Assembly (NCBI RefSeq): GCF_900112065.1
Contig: NZ_FOKE01000001.1
Coordinates: 124,001-188,000 of the forward strand
Length of the DNA: 64,000 nt
Direction: 5' to 3'
Source of the DNA: Cohnella sp. OV330
GTDB lineage: Bacteria; Bacillota; Bacilli; Paenibacillales; Paenibacillaceae
Below the pieces are notes generated by a model, which was not told the origin of the DNA, searched no databases, and saw nothing but the letters and a program-made list of their open reading frames with translations. Below are positions 32,066 to 42,471 of the stretch, in pieces. Within the stretch, counting starts at the first letter, position 1. Every line of letters starts with the position of its first letter. Both the position numbers and the translations under genes were made by a program.

Positions 32066-33315
32066 CCTTTCGATGCGGTCCGCCCCCTGTATCCATTAAG
32101 TTGAGAATCCGAGTTTAGCCTGACGACCGCCAAAGCCAGAACCGCCGCTCCGGTCTCCAGCGCGTCCAGATCGAATTGCATGTGCGGATGATGCAAGCCG
32201 GGCTGCAAACCGCAGCCGAGACCGACCATGGTGGCACGGAGCTCGGGCTTGCGCAGCGCGTAAAAATGAAAGTCCTCTCCGCCCGGCGTCACTGGCGGCG
32301 GCGCATATCCGTCCTCTCCGAGCAGCTCGGCGATGACCGTGCCGACCAGCGCCTCCAGATCTGGATCCGGGCTCGCGGCTGCCGTTCGCGACTTCATTCG
32401 GAGCGTCACGGGACTGCCGTTCGCCCCTCCGACGGCATGGACGGCCGCTTCCAAATCGGGCAGCAGCCTGTCCATCGCTTCGTTCGTCTGCGCCCGTACG
32501 TCGATCGTGAAGGTGCCGAGATCCGGGATGATGTTGCTGCTCTCGTTCGGGACGTGCAGCTTCGTCACATTGCAGGAAGCGGGAACCGCAGCGTAGCTGG
32601 CGGAGACCGCGCGGACCGTCTGGACGATGTCGGACAGCACTTCGATCGCGTTCAAGCCGTCGCTTGGCCGGGCAGCATGCGCCTGACGTCCCCTGGCCTC
32701 CCCTTCCAGCACGGCGCACGCGCCATGATAGATGGCTCCGGACACTTGCCCGTAGGCCAGCTCCTTCGCCGGACGCAGGTGAATGCCCAGCAGGACGTCC
32801 ACGCCGTCCAGACAACCAGCCTCGAGCAGCCTGAGCGCGCCTTCCCCAACTTCCTCCGCAGGCTGGAACAGCACCCGCAGTTCGCCGGCCGGCATGAATC
32901 CCACCGCCTGCAACGCCTTCAGCGCGAACAGCGCCATCGTCATGTGCGCGTCGTGACCGCACGAATGGTTCGCCCGCAAGACGCCGTCCACCTGCTGCCA
33001 CAGCGCATCGATATCCGCGCGAAGCGCGATGCACGCGCCCTTCGCGCCGCTACCTTTCTCTTCCCTGCCTCTCTCTTCCCTGCCTTTCCCTTCGCTGTTG
33101 CCCCCGTCCGCCGCGCCGCCGATCCAATGCGCGACCAGCCCGGTGTGCGCGGAGAACGTATCGTACGGCACGCCCATCTCGTCCAACGCTCGCGACAAAT
33201 ACGCTGTCGTTTGATGCTCCTGCCAGCTCGCCTCCGCGAGCGCATGCAGCTCCCCGTAGGTCGCCCTGATCTCATCCCGGTGCGCACGAAGCCAATCCGC
33301 GATCGCTTCCCTCAT
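32062..33315 (-). CDS. M20-family amidohydrolase, possibly N-succinyl-L-amino acid desuccinylase
   Basis: The 417-residue metallo-amidohydrolase has the M20/COG1473 metal-binding signatures SCGHDAH and PAEEVGEG and a typical lid domain. It would hydrolyse an N-acyl-amino acid. Start at 33315 ([10 protein letters not shown]) overlaps the stop of the GNAT gene (ATGA); a longer frame from 33429 lies inside that gene and is rejected. An insertion of about 22 residues rich in Gly, Glu, Arg and Lys (around residue 70-92) arises from a short DNA repeat. Next to an enolase-superfamily racemase and a GNAT protein it fits the hydrolase of the N-succinyl D-to-L amino acid pathway. Confidence 0.85.
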   Translation of the reverse strand: MREAIADWLRAHRDEIRATYGELHALAEASWQEHQTTAYLSRALDEMGVPYDTFSAHTGLVAHWIGGAADGGNSEGKGREERGREEKGSGAKGACIALRADIDALWQQVDGVLRANHSCGHDAHMTMALFALKALQAVGFMPAGELRVLFQPAEEVGEGALRLLEAGCLDGVDVLLGIHLRPAKELAYGQVSGAIYHGACAVLEGEARGRQAHAARPSDGLNAIEVLSDIVQTVRAVSASYAAVPASCNVTKLHVPNESSNIIPDLGTFTIDVRAQTNEAMDRLLPDLEAAVHAVGGANGSPVTLRMKSRTAAASPDPDLEALVGTVIAELLGEDGYAPPPVTPGGEDFHFYALRKPELRATMVGLGCGLQPGLHHPHMQFDLDALETGAAVLALAVVRLNSDSQLNGYRGRTASKG

Positions 33316-34139
33316 GCTTGCCGCTCCAGCACGTAGTCCTGAACCTCGGGCTCCGCCCGATGGCAGGACACGACCCGGTAGCCTTGGGAGAAGGCCGCCG
33401 TCGCCAGCTCGCGGAGCTGCCGCTGCCACACCTTGAACGCATCGGGCTGCGCCTGCTTCAGCTGGGCCGCGGCCCGCGGGATAGGCAGCCGCAGACCGTC
33501 CGCCAGGCCGATCAGATCCTTGCCGGATTGATGGCCGAGCGCCGTCACTTTGCCGTCCGTAAACTCGACCCCAAGCAATCGCGGATACGCGGCCGCATCG
33601 CCGGCCGGCGCCCCCCTGCCTTCAGCGGCGTCCGTCGCGCGCGCCGAGGACAGCGCCCACTCCACCAGAAATCGATCCGTCGGGTGTCCTGCAGCATCGT
33701 AGCCATAAAACTCGCGAATATAAGAAGACACCGTCGCGCCGAGCTTGCATAGGTTCAGATAAGCATTGCGCGACTCGAAGGGATCGAACGTCCATACGAT
33801 CTTGTCGTATCCGGCCTCCAGCGCCCACAGGCGCTGCTCCAGCTTGAGGCGCATGCCGATGCCCCGATCGCGATAAGCGGGATCGAGCGCCATCATATGC
33901 GAGCCCACATAGGGCGCCTTGCCGTCATAGCCGATGAAGCCATAGCAAAAACCGACGAGTTCCTCCTTGCTGAACGCCCCATTCACCGCGCCGCCATGCA
34001 GAATAGCCGCGCGCATCTGCTGCATCGAGGTGATCGTATCCGGCGCCCACACCTTTTTTTGCAAATGAACGGCCTGAACGAGCTCCTCGATGTCCGTAAT
34101 CAATCGATACTGTATGCGATCCTCATGCTGTTCCGGCAT
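33312..34139 (-). CDS. GNAT acyltransferase (COG3375 type), possible amino acid N-succinyltransferase
   Basis: The 275-residue protein is of the GNAT superfamily, with the acyl-CoA-binding loop DPAYRDRGIGMRLK near residue 85 and the strand MMALDP before it. It resembles the GNAT protein that succinylates D-amino acids in the racemase pathway of Geobacillus relatives. It lies between a carbon-nitrogen hydrolase and the M20 gene and overlaps the latter. Substrate assignment rests on context. Confidence 0.78.
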   Translation of the reverse strand: MPEQHEDRIQYRLITDIEELVQAVHLQKKVWAPDTITSMQQMRAAILHGGAVNGAFSKEELVGFCYGFIGYDGKAPYVGSHMMALDPAYRDRGIGMRLKLEQRLWALEAGYDKIVWTFDPFESRNAYLNLCKLGATVSSYIREFYGYDAAGHPTDRFLVEWALSSARATDAAEGRGAPAGDAAAYPRLLGVEFTDGKVTALGHQSGKDLIGLADGLRLPIPRAAAQLKQAQPDAFKVWQRQLRELATAAFSQGYRVVSCHRAEPEVQDYVLERQA

Positions 34140-34170
34140 CAGGCACCCCCTGCTCTTTCTTCAACCTTCC

Positions 34171-35124
34171 TCACGGCTCGAGATGACCCGGCTTGGCGCG
34201 ATCTTCCCGGCATCTCGCCCAATAGTCGTCCAGCAATTCCAGATCGAACTCCCGAACGATATCCTGAATCGTGAATTCGTCCGTCTCGCTCGAGATCACG
34301 AACGCGTTCAGCTGGGTCGGGTCGCTAATCTTGAGCTTATAGCCGTACTTCCGTTTCGCCGCCTCGAGCTTTTCCCAATTAAAATCGTAATGCACGACCG
34401 CGCGGTCCATATTCACCGTCTCCGTCACGTGCGGATAGAAGAGCGTGCTCTTCGCCACGACGTCGCCCACCGGATTCAAGATCGAACAGATCCCGGGCCG
34501 CCAGATCGCGCCCGCAAAGTAAGCCCTGCACGTATAGGCCCAATAAGAGGTCATCATGCCTCCGTGGTAAGCCGAGGAGAACACGATGAGATCGGGCTTT
34601 TGCTGCATATACCGCTCCCGCAGTTCGTCGAAATTAACGTCGAAGCAGATGATGCAGGCAACGCGGCCGAAATCAGTCTCGATGACATCCGCTTCCTTGC
34701 CGTACAACGTATCCGAATTCGACTTCTGACGGATCGTGATGAAGTTTTTGTTGTACGTGCCGCACACCTCGCCGGAGCGGTCGAGCACATGCGTCGCGTT
34801 GCGGAAGCTGCCGTCCGGCATCTCCAGGTTGGCCGAATAAGCGATGTAGCACCGATTGGCGCGCGCGATCCCGGCAAAATAGTCGCGAATCCGGTACCCG
34901 CGATAGCGATAATAATCGTAGAGCCACTCCGTGCTCATATCCTTCATGTACGGATCGTCGCAGCACTCCGGCAATACGATGAAGTCGGGCCGCTCCGGCA
35001 GCACCTGCTGCAGCTGCGCCTCCCATTTGGCGATCATCTGCGTCACGACGCCTTCAAACCCTTGGCCGGGATCGACCTCTTTGAGCGGCGGCGCCATGCA
35101 GCTGATTTTGACATGCTTGGCCAT
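34171..35124 (-). CDS. Carbon-nitrogen hydrolase (nitrilase superfamily)
   Basis: The 317-residue enzyme has the Glu-Lys-Cys triad visible as LPECC (Glu53), TYNKNF (Lys126) and CIICFDVNF (Cys160). Family members cleave amides, nitriles or N-carbamoyl groups. The start at 35124 has AAAGGAGAGG upstream; a TTG at 35148 is less likely. In an operon with an N-acylamino acid racemase, an N-carbamoyl-D-amino acid amidohydrolase role is attractive but unproven. Confidence 0.82.
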   Translation of the reverse strand: MAKHVKISCMAPPLKEVDPGQGFEGVVTQMIAKWEAQLQQVLPERPDFIVLPECCDDPYMKDMSTEWLYDYYRYRGYRIRDYFAGIARANRCYIAYSANLEMPDGSFRNATHVLDRSGEVCGTYNKNFITIRQKSNSDTLYGKEADVIETDFGRVACIICFDVNFDELRERYMQQKPDLIVFSSAYHGGMMTSYWAYTCRAYFAGAIWRPGICSILNPVGDVVAKSTLFYPHVTETVNMDRAVVHYDFNWEKLEAAKRKYGYKLKISDPTQLNAFVISSETDEFTIQDIVREFDLELLDDYWARCREDRAKPGHLEP

Positions 35125-35154
35125 GCGATCGTCCTCTCCTTTTGCCAAACTTCT

Positions 35155-36267
35155 TTATGCGTCTCGCGTCAGTTTGGCGACGGTCCATTCGTCCAGCGTG
35201 CGCTCGCACACCTCATGGCCGATCCCCGATCCGGTCGGCACGGCCAGTACGCCCGGTCGAATCAGGTCGACCTCCGGTACGACGACGTCCCGCTCCCAGA
35301 ATCGGCTGGATGCCGACACGTCTCCCGGTATCGTGAAATTGGACAACGAAGAGAGCGCGACATTGTGCAGACGGCCGATACCGAGCTCCAGCATCCCGCC
35401 GCACCAGACCGGTATGCCGCGTTCCATGCAGAGGTCGTGGATCTTCTTCGCGTTCGTGAATCCGCCGACCCGGCCGAGCTTGATGTTGATGATCCGGCAG
35501 CTGCCGAGCTCGATGGCGTGTCGCGCATCCGCGAGCGTATGGATGCTCTCGTCGAGACAGATCGGCGTCCGCAGCTCCCGCTGCAGCGCGGCATGGTCGA
35601 CGATGTCGTCATGCGCCAGCGGCTGCTCGATCATCATCAGGTTATAGGGGTCCAGCGCCTTCAAAAGCGGCACGTCCGCCAGCGTGTAGGCGGAATTCGC
35701 GTCGACCATGAGCGGCAGCGAATCCCCGAACTTCCGGCGGATCGCGTCGACCAGCCGGATATCGAAGCCCGGCTTGATCTTCACCTTGATCCGTTTGTAG
35801 CCCTGCTCCACGAATCGCTCGACGTTCCGGACGACCGCCTCGACCGTCGGCTCGATGCCGATGCTCACGCCCACGTCGAGCTCCTGCTTCGTGCCGCCCA
35901 GCGCTTGCGACAGCGAGACGCCTTCCCGTTTCGCGTACAAATCCCAGACTGCCGTCTCGATCGTCGCGATCGCCATATGATGGCGTCGGATCGGCGCGAA
36001 CAGCGCCGATATCTCGTCGGGATGCGCCACTTCCCTGCCCGCCAAAGCGGGCACCAAATATTGCTCCAGCATATACCAGATCGTATCCGTCGTTTCTTCG
36101 TTGTAATAAGGGGCGGAGAAAGCCGTGCTCTCTCCATATCCGGTCGCGCCGTCGCCGTGGACGCTGACGATCGCGCAATCCTTTTTTTCCATCCGTATGA
36201 AGCTGGTCTCGAACGGAGCTTTTAAAGGCGCTTGAACGCGCCTTAACGTAATTCGATCGATTTTCAT
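35155..36267 (-). CDS. Enolase-superfamily racemase (N-succinylamino acid racemase / OSBS family)
   Basis: The 370-residue protein is of the muconate-lactonizing subgroup, with the catalytic KxK as KRIKVKIKPGF near 162-166, metal ligands in MVDANSAY, MIEQPL and CLDESI, and the second catalytic Lys in NIKLGRVGG. The family makes o-succinylbenzoate (MenC) or racemises N-succinylamino acids. No menaquinone genes are adjacent, while GNAT and M20 genes are, so the racemase role is favoured. First gene of a five-gene operon; its promoter carries the motif shared with the lyase and binding-protein genes. Confidence 0.87.
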   Translation of the reverse strand: MKIDRITLRRVQAPLKAPFETSFIRMEKKDCAIVSVHGDGATGYGESTAFSAPYYNEETTDTIWYMLEQYLVPALAGREVAHPDEISALFAPIRRHHMAIATIETAVWDLYAKREGVSLSQALGGTKQELDVGVSIGIEPTVEAVVRNVERFVEQGYKRIKVKIKPGFDIRLVDAIRRKFGDSLPLMVDANSAYTLADVPLLKALDPYNLMMIEQPLAHDDIVDHAALQRELRTPICLDESIHTLADARHAIELGSCRIINIKLGRVGGFTNAKKIHDLCMERGIPVWCGGMLELGIGRLHNVALSSLSNFTIPGDVSASSRFWERDVVVPEVDLIRPGVLAVPTGSGIGHEVCERTLDEWTVAKLTRDA

Positions 36268-36306
36268 GTGCCGACCCTGCCTTTCGTCCTTCGCCGCATC
36301 CCTTTT

Positions 36307-36371
36307 ATTATAGGGGGGCCGCTCTGCGATCGGACCCCTTCAATCTTATGACTTCATGTCCAAAATTAAGA
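36307..36371 (-). promoter_or_regulatory. Promoter of the racemase operon with shared 39-bp upstream motif
   Basis: A TATAAT -10 box (36307-36312, minus strand) lies exactly 20 bases from a motif at 36333-36371 with the blocks CTTAA, CA, AA, TC, AAG, TT, GGGG and C at the same spacing as three other promoters in this window. No -35 hexamer is evident, which fits dependence on an activator. Confidence 0.65.
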
Positions 36372-36401
36372 TCGCGAGCGTGGCGGCGCTGCGAATGGGG
36401 T

Positions 36402-37955
36402 TTACGGATGGCTTTGGATAAACGCGTCGATCTGCTTCTGCATCTCGGCCTGGACCTTGTCGATCCCCGCCTGCTTCAGCTTCTCCTTGGCGATCGGGAT
36501 GCCTTCCTCCGGCTTCACGAGGCCGTGGTAGATCGGCAGCAGATAGGTTTTCTGCACATTGCCGAGCGCAGCCAGCTCGTTTTTAATGTTCGTATCGTCC
36601 AGCACGAATGTCGCCAGCTTGGTGTCGACGATATTGTCTGCCTTCCATTTATCGTAAAAGGACTTGATCAACTCTCCGGCCGCCCCTTCAGGCTGACGGT
36701 ATAGCTCGGGCGTGCGCCAGCCCCACGGGCAAGCGCCGTCGGGCGGATATCCGGCGGAACCCGGCAGGCTCTTGTATTTGTAATCTCCGACAGGCTCCCA
36801 GTGCTTGCCTTTGATGCCGTACGTGGTCAGGTCGAACAGTTCCTTGTCGTAGCGGAGCAGATCCAGCGCCATGAGCGCACGCTCCGGATTTTTGGAGGTG
36901 GCGTGGATGCCGATGCCGTTGCTGATCAGCGGGGACCTATACCGCTTGGCATTCGGCGTGAGATCGACGACTTCGGGCTTCCACTCCGGATGGGCAAGCA
37001 GGATCGCTTCCATCGTGCCCGCAACGGTAGGGAGATTGCCGGAGTCGGCCGCCGTCTTGCCTGCCTTGAACGCCGCGTGCCAATCGGTCTTGGAGACGAT
37101 GGATTCTTTGGGCCACAACCCCTGTCGGGCCATATCGTAAAGCGCGTTGAACTTCGCGATGTACTTGGGATCGTCCAAGTAGTTGTAAAGCTTCGGATGC
37201 TCGCTGTCCATTTCGTAGACGAGCGGGACGCTGCCGTTCACGAAGAGACGCTCGAGATCGGCGAACATGACCGGCATGGCGACGCCGTTCAGGTTCGTGC
37301 TCGGCCCGCCGAACGGGGCGATGTCCTTCTCGAATTTGGCGACCGTCGCCAGATAGTTGACAAAGTCGGCTTGCGAATCCACTGCCGGCAAATCGTACTT
37401 CTCCCTCAAATCGCCGCGGATGATCGCCAGTGCGTAGCCGGATTCGAAAATATCGTTCGGTACCATATAGAGCTTGCCGTCTACGCTCGCCTGCTCCCAG
37501 CCCAGCGGATCCTGCTTCGCCCAGGTCGTCGGCAAGTACTTCTTGATCATGTCTTCGGGCAATTCCAGGAAGCCGCCCTTGCGCGCCGTCGGCTGATAGA
37601 ACGCCCAGGAGCTCGTAAAAGCCAAGTCGAAGTCTTCGTTCGCCGCGAACATGAGCGGATACTTCTGGATATATTCGTTCCAAGCGAGAAATCGCACCTC
37701 GAGCGTGGCATTGATTTTTTCCTTGAGGATCTTGTTGACCTCCGCGTACACCTCGTCCGTGTCGGCGGGCTTCGGGCCGAGCAGCACCAGCTTGAGCGTG
37801 ACGGGCTTGGACGTATCGAACGCACTGGTCGCCGCGCTGCCGGAAGGCGCCTGCGTCGCAGCCGGCGAAGACGCATCTCCGCCGCCGTTCCCGCCGCTGC
37901 ATGCGGCAGCCAGCAAGCTCATCGCGAGGATCGCCGCCAATCCCCATTTTTTCAT
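36402..37955 (-). CDS. Sugar-binding lipoprotein, paralogue of the 51730 gene
   Basis: The 517-residue lipoprotein (signal ending LAAAC, then a Ser/Ala/Gly linker) has a family-1 solute-binding fold: VLLGPKPADTDEVYAEVNKI, then NPERALMALDLLRYDKELFD and a QKTYLLPIYHGLVKPEEGIP end. It is very close to the protein at 51730-53340 throughout. The ribosome site is GGGGGG with ATG at 37955. It follows the third tandem lyase, separated by a terminator, and precedes the racemase operon promoter. There are no adjacent permeases. It probably binds products of the tandem lyases. Confidence 0.87.
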   Translation of the reverse strand: MKKWGLAAILAMSLLAAACSGGNGGGDASSPAATQAPSGSAATSAFDTSKPVTLKLVLLGPKPADTDEVYAEVNKILKEKINATLEVRFLAWNEYIQKYPLMFAANEDFDLAFTSSWAFYQPTARKGGFLELPEDMIKKYLPTTWAKQDPLGWEQASVDGKLYMVPNDIFESGYALAIIRGDLREKYDLPAVDSQADFVNYLATVAKFEKDIAPFGGPSTNLNGVAMPVMFADLERLFVNGSVPLVYEMDSEHPKLYNYLDDPKYIAKFNALYDMARQGLWPKESIVSKTDWHAAFKAGKTAADSGNLPTVAGTMEAILLAHPEWKPEVVDLTPNAKRYRSPLISNGIGIHATSKNPERALMALDLLRYDKELFDLTTYGIKGKHWEPVGDYKYKSLPGSAGYPPDGACPWGWRTPELYRQPEGAAGELIKSFYDKWKADNIVDTKLATFVLDDTNIKNELAALGNVQKTYLLPIYHGLVKPEEGIPIAKEKLKQAGIDKVQAEMQKQIDAFIQSHP

Positions 37956-37988
37956 CCCTGTCCCCCCCTTTAAGTCGATTATAAACCG

Positions 37989-38019
37989 GAAAACAGCCGA
38001 GCCTCATTCGCTCGGCTGT
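37989..38019 (-). terminator. Terminator after the third tandem lyase
   Basis: ACAGCCGAGC and GCTCGGCTGT (37993-38019) pair around a short loop, followed on the minus strand by TTTTCC. The sugar-binding gene begins 34 bases further on, so some read-through or a separate promoter is needed. Confidence 0.7.
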
Positions 38020-38037
38020 AGACCTATTGATTAAACG

Positions 38038-41000
38038 CTACTTTTTTACGAAAAACTTCATCTCGGAGATCGATACCCATTCAGGACTCAGTATCGCGTC
38101 CGTCGATCCGAACACCGCCACCCTGAAGTATCTCGCATGGATCGACGGGAAGTTGAACGGAATGAAGTTGCTGGTGTCGCCGACCGTATCGCCGCCGTAC
38201 ACGTTCGTCCAGTTCACGCCGTCGTCCGAGACGGAGAACATGATTCTGCTCGATCTCGTATGACCGTTGTAGAACGCGGCATCGAATCTCTCCAGTTGGA
38301 TCGTCTCCCCGAAGTCGAAGTCGATATGGGATCCGATATTTCCCGCCCACCGCGAGGTATTGGACTGAATATTATCGAACATTTTCGGCACGTTTTCCGG
38401 ACCGTACGTCGCGGTAAAGCTCGCATACATTTTTTCTTTGAGGTCCGCGATCGGGATCGGGGTGACCGGCGCCAGCGGCACTCTCTCCCACTGGAGCACT
38501 TCCGGCGGCGGCAGGGTCACGATGTCGGCCACCAGCGCATCGCTGTCCCACGTCACGTCGTGATCCAGGCTTTCCCCGATAAAGCCGACCGGGATCAGCA
38601 GTCGGTTATCGACCAAGGATGCCGGTTCGTCCATCGTCACGCTTGCGCCGTTCACCGTCGCCGTATCGCTGTCCGCCGTCACCACGATCGTCGTGCCGTC
38701 TTTGGTGGCCGTCACGGTTTGAGCGGCTTCGTTCCACGTCACGTCCATGCCGAGCGCTTCAAGGACATCCTCAGCCGGCACCATCACGCTGTTGCCCGCC
38801 AGCTGCGGCTCGACATCAAGATCCACGCCTTGTCCGTCGATGCGGACGCGGATCTTCCGCTCCACCGTCTCCGACGGAACCTCGTCGGCGTACGGAAGCG
38901 CGCTTGCGTTCGTCTTTTGCAGCGTATACGTGCCCGGCGTCCCCTCGAAGTAGAGCGTATTGCCGTCTTTGACGACTTTATGCTTCGCCGACGCCGTCTC
39001 GCCCGCCTTCACGGCGGTCCAGTCGCCTTCCGCAAGGTCGGCCACCAGGATCTTATAAGTCTGGCCTGCTTCGCCGTCGAAGGCGATCGTCGCTTCCTGA
39101 TCGGTCAGGCCGAAGTCCTTGGCGAAAAAGACGACGCGATCGTAGATTCTTGCTCCTGCATAATCGTCCGTCTCGGAATAGTGCACATCCAGCGGCGAAG
39201 GACCTTCGACGGCGTCCATCACCTGCATGACGTTCAGGAAGCGCGTCTGGTTCGCAGGCGCTTGGTTCGAGAGCTCGATCCGCCAGTCGCCCGCTTCGAG
39301 GCTCTGGATGTTGGCCGGATTGCCGGGAGCTCTCGGGAAATTAACGCCGTCCACTTCGAATTCGCGTCCGGGACCGCCGATCTTCTCGACCTTCAGGTCA
39401 ACCGCCTTAGGCAGCAGCGCGTCGGTGACCATCTTGCCTTCATAGCCCCGCTCCGTCACCGTATTCGTGAATCGGCTGCCTTCCCGAACCGGCTCGCCTA
39501 TCGTGTGAAGCAGCCATCTTTTCTTTGCGTTCGCATTCGGCGTGTCGATATTGTCGTACACGATCATCGCCGCAGGATGCTCGTCGTCCTTGAAGTTCAG
39601 GAACGCCATGCTCCTCGTATAGTCTTCGGTCCTCGTCTTGCCGTACGCCTCCGTAAGCTCGCCCTTCAGATACGAGTAATCCGGATACATCTCGTCGTCG
39701 CCGATGGCGTGGGACAAGATCGTTCCTCTCTGGTAATCCGGACTGGTATTCCATTGCTCGACCGTTCTTGGGATCTCCGTCACGGAGCGTTGATTCGACG
39801 GGGAGAACTTTCCCTGATCATTCGCAGAAGCAAGCGGGTCTTCGATCAGCACGACGTTATGCGCGACCGACTGCTTGTTGTAGTTCAGGTCGTGCGGATT
39901 GCCGTATTCGTCGAAGGATCCGTTCGGGAAGACGCCGTTGTAAATACCGGAATCAATCGCCAGGTAACCCTTGTAGTACATTGAGAACGCGCCGGCGTCG
40001 ACATGTTGGTGGTTGGTCTGGGTCCGCTCCCCGATATTCATGACCGCGACGACCGATTTGGAATCCGGTCCGTCATCCCAGCCCGTGCGGGCCACGATCG
40101 AGCCGTACGGCGCCGGGAAGTACTTGGACAGCGGCGTATCGTAGGTGGATTGCGCGGGCGCTTCCGGATCGAAGAACAACATGTAATACAGTTCGTCCTG
40201 ATACGTGTTCTGCTTCAGGAACTCGTTCTGAGCTCTCGGATTCCGGTATACGCTGCCTGCGATCATGCTGGTAATATTGCCAAGTACGAATCTGCTCCAC
40301 GGCACTTGGTAGTAGGTATTGAAGTCGTCGCCTTCCGTCATGATGAAGCCGTCAGGCCGGCGGGTATACACCTGCCTGTCTAGCGCTAGTCCGATCTTGC
40401 TCGTGAGCGGCTCGATGCCGATCCCTTTCCACAGCTGATTGCCCATCATGATGTACCTGAGCCGATTGTCCCCATAAGCGGGGCCTTCGAAGGGCATCTC
40501 CGCGTCGAGCATGACATTGTAGCCTGGCAGGCTCACATTCAAGAGGAAGTCCGCAACGTCGTTATAGTACTCGGGATTGGTGTCGTACACCGCGATTCCC
40601 ATCGCCAGCTTGAACTGATGGTGCACGTCGCCGTTGGCGTGCCCGGCCAGAATATACTTATCATTCTGCTTCATCGGGTACGGGTATTCGAGACCGGTCC
40701 TGACCCACACGCCCAGCGCCTGGCGGACGGCCGCCCGCTGCCCCTCGTCCATCAGATCGTAGCACCAGTCGTAGACGACGGATTCCAGGAACATCAGGGT
40801 GCCGACTTCTCTGCCCACATCGAAAATGACGCCCTTGTCGGGGTTCAACTGTGTCGTATTCGCCATGTTAACGGCGATCGAGACCGCCTTTTCACCCGCC
40901 GCCTCATCGCCATGGATCAGGTAGAGAAGCGCGTTGGACTTCATGACCTCGACCGTTCTCGGGTCGATGTTGGTATAAGCGGTTCCCGTTCTGGGCGGGA

Positions 41001-42246
41001 AGTTGCCGGTCAGCTGCCTTTGCGCTTTGGTGTTGATGTTCGCCCATACGTCGTCAAAAGCAGGGTTGCTCAACCTCGCCTTAAGCGCGGGGAGCGTATC
41101 CTTGTTCACGAGCACGCGCGGGCGCTCCGCCGGCGGGATCGGAAGCGGCTTGTACTGGCCGGATTGCTTGGGCGCCACGGGGAAGATGATCGGCGCCTGC
41201 GCCTGGAACAGAATGATCGGGTTGGTCGTCAAATCCCCGACCTTCTCGGTGACTTTGCCTTGATAGGTCATCGCAAACGTATAGGTGCCCGGCAACAGTT
41301 CCTTGCTCGCCGTGCCGCCCACCGTCGTCCCGAACGTCCGCCAGCCGGTCGCATAATACGACGCCGCGCCGCCGGTCAGCGGGTAGCCTTGCTCGTTTTT
41401 CAGCTGCACGGTCGCCTTGACCGTCCGGAAAACGATGACAGGATCGGCGCCGATCTGCTGCGCTTTGTCCATCCGGGTGCCTTCGTAGTCCACATGGAAC
41501 GTATAGTTGCCCGGCAGCAGCTCCTTGCTCGCCTCGCCGCCGGCGACTTCGCCGAACGTTTTCCAGCCTTCGGAGCCGTAATAGGAGGCCGTACCTCCGC
41601 TAAGCGGGTTGCCCTGGCTGTCCTTCAGCTGCACCTTCGCCTTGACCGTCTGGAAGACGATGACGGGATCGGCGCCGGTATCTTGCGCTTTGCTCGTTCG
41701 CGTGCCTGCATAGTCCACGTTGTACGTATACGAGCCGGGCAGCAGCTCTTTGCTGGCCTCGCCGTTCGCGATGGTCCCGAACGTTTTCCAGCCGGAAGCG
41801 TAATAAGAGACGACTCCGCCGTTAAGCGGATTCCCTTGGCTATCCTTCAGCTTCACCTTGACGTTCACCGTCTGGAAAGCGACGAGCGAATCGACGCCCG
41901 TGTCCTGCGCTTTTTCCAGGTACGTCCCCTCGTATGCCACATGGAACGTATACGACTTGTCCGGCAGCGTCTTGCTCGCGATGCCTGTCGCATCCGTCGT
42001 GCCGAACGTCTTCCAACCCGCATCGTAGTAATCGACGGTCGCGCCCGCGAGCGGATTGCCGTTGCTGTCCTTCAACTGGACTTTGACGGCATCCGGATCT
42101 CCGTATACACTCTCGGACACCGACGTTTGCGGCTCGACCGCCGCCGCCCGCTGCGGGGCCAATCCAAATAAAAACCCTCCAATCATCGCTAAGCATAAAA
42201 GCATGGAAATCCACTTTTTGTTCGTTCCAGTTAACCAACTGGCCAT
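38038..42246 (-). CDS. Secreted heparinase II/III-type lyase, tandem copy C
   Basis: The 1402-residue exported protein has a signal peptide ending RAAAVE. Four repeats of about 75 residues follow (about 50-355; [14 protein letters not shown]...[10 protein letters not shown]...TFHVAYEG). The heparinase II/III-type catalytic region (about 375-1000) shows [29 protein letters not shown] and [14 protein letters not shown], likely catalytic His/Tyr positions. A copper-amine-oxidase-N-like stalk domain (1132-1248) and a C-terminal F5/8 type C carbohydrate-binding domain (about 1275-1402) follow. The start at 42246 (MASWLTG) has AAAGGG eight bases upstream; a GTG three codons earlier is less likely. 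Its promoter carries the shared motif and a cre site. Nearly identical to copy B over its first 130 residues. Substrate unknown. Confidence 0.86.
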   Translation of the reverse strand: MASWLTGTNKKWISMLLCLAMIGGFLFGLAPQRAAAVEPQTSVSESVYGDPDAVKVQLKDSNGNPLAGATVDYYDAGWKTFGTTDATGIASKTLPDKSYTFHVAYEGTYLEKAQDTGVDSLVAFQTVNVKVKLKDSQGNPLNGGVVSYYASGWKTFGTIANGEASKELLPGSYTYNVDYAGTRTSKAQDTGADPVIVFQTVKAKVQLKDSQGNPLSGGTASYYGSEGWKTFGEVAGGEASKELLPGNYTFHVDYEGTRMDKAQQIGADPVIVFRTVKATVQLKNEQGYPLTGGAASYYATGWRTFGTTVGGTASKELLPGTYTFAMTYQGKVTEKVGDLTTNPIILFQAQAPIIFPVAPKQSGQYKPLPIPPAERPRVLVNKDTLPALKARLSNPAFDDVWANINTKAQRQLTGNFPPRTGTAYTNIDPRTVEVMKSNALLYLIHGDEAAGEKAVSIAVNMANTTQLNPDKGVIFDVGREVGTLMFLESVVYDWCYDLMDEGQRAAVRQALGVWVRTGLEYPYPMKQNDKYILAGHANGDVHHQFKLAMGIAVYDTNPEYYNDVADFLLNVSLPGYNVMLDAEMPFEGPAYGDNRLRYIMMGNQLWKGIGIEPLTSKIGLALDRQVYTRRPDGFIMTEGDDFNTYYQVPWSRFVLGNITSMIAGSVYRNPRAQNEFLKQNTYQDELYYMLFFDPEAPAQSTYDTPLSKYFPAPYGSIVARTGWDDGPDSKSVVAVMNIGERTQTNHQHVDAGAFSMYYKGYLAIDSGIYNGVFPNGSFDEYGNPHDLNYNKQSVAHNVVLIEDPLASANDQGKFSPSNQRSVTEIPRTVEQWNTSPDYQRGTILSHAIGDDEMYPDYSYLKGELTEAYGKTRTEDYTRSMAFLNFKDDEHPAAMIVYDNIDTPNANAKKRWLLHTIGEPVREGSRFTNTVTERGYEGKMVTDALLPKAVDLKVEKIGGPGREFEVDGVNFPRAPGNPANIQSLEAGDWRIELSNQAPANQTRFLNVMQVMDAVEGPSPLDVHYSETDDYAGARIYDRVVFFAKDFGLTDQEATIAFDGEAGQTYKILVADLAEGDWTAVKAGETASAKHKVVKDGNTLYFEGTPGTYTLQKTNASALPYADEVPSETVERKIRVRIDGQGVDLDVEPQLAGNSVMVPAEDVLEALGMDVTWNEAAQTVTATKDGTTIVVTADSDTATVNGASVTMDEPASLVDNRLLIPVGFIGESLDHDVTWDSDALVADIVTLPPPEVLQWERVPLAPVTPIPIADLKEKMYASFTATYGPENVPKMFDNIQSNTSRWAGNIGSHIDFDFGETIQLERFDAAFYNGHTRSSRIMFSVSDDGVNWTNVYGGDTVGDTSNFIPFNFPSIHARYFRVAVFGSTDAILSPEWVSISEMKFFVKK

Positions 42247-42297
42247 TCTATTCACCCTTTCGCCGATGCCTGGGCGGCAAGTATACGAATCGATTTC

Positions 42298-42362
42298 ATT
42301 TTAATGGAAACGCTATCAAGATCGTCCCCGTCAATCTTTCGATTTCATGGTCAAAGTTAAGA
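42298..42362 (-). promoter_or_regulatory. Promoter of lyase C with shared motif
   Basis: A TAAAAT -10 box (42298-42303) lies exactly 20 bases from the 39-bp motif at 42324-42362. A cre-like site lies between them. A second possible -10 (TATACT, 42280-42285) is closer to the gene but does not share the spacing. Confidence 0.65.
42305..42318 (+). promoter_or_regulatory. cre-like site in the lyase C promoter
   Basis: TGGAAACGCTATCA matches the cre consensus except for one W position and lies between the -10 box and the activator-type motif, where CcpA would block polymerase. Confidence 0.5.
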
Positions 42363-42430
42363 CGCGGGGGCTTGTTTGTTCCTAGTCGAGACTTCTCTCG
42401 GTCCGGAAGAGCGGCGTCCGCGGCTACGCC

Positions 42431-42456
42431 AAAAAGCCGGGCGCACGCGCCCGGCT
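42431..42456 (-). terminator. Terminator of lyase B
   Basis: AGCCGGGCGC (42435-42444) pairs with GCGCCCGGCT (42447-42456), followed on the minus strand by TTTTTGG. It separates lyase B from lyase C, so each has its own promoter. Confidence 0.8.
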
Positions 42457-42471
42457 TCCTGCATTCCGAAA

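Noticed and set aside
32062..33429. Longer M20 protein starting at 33429
   Set aside because: The extra 38 residues lie within the GNAT gene and read as its shadow; the start at 33315 overlaps the GNAT stop as ATGA.
35155..36267. menC role in menaquinone synthesis
   Set aside because: No other men genes are nearby, and the adjacent GNAT and M20 genes fit N-succinylamino acid racemase better; the family alone cannot separate the two.
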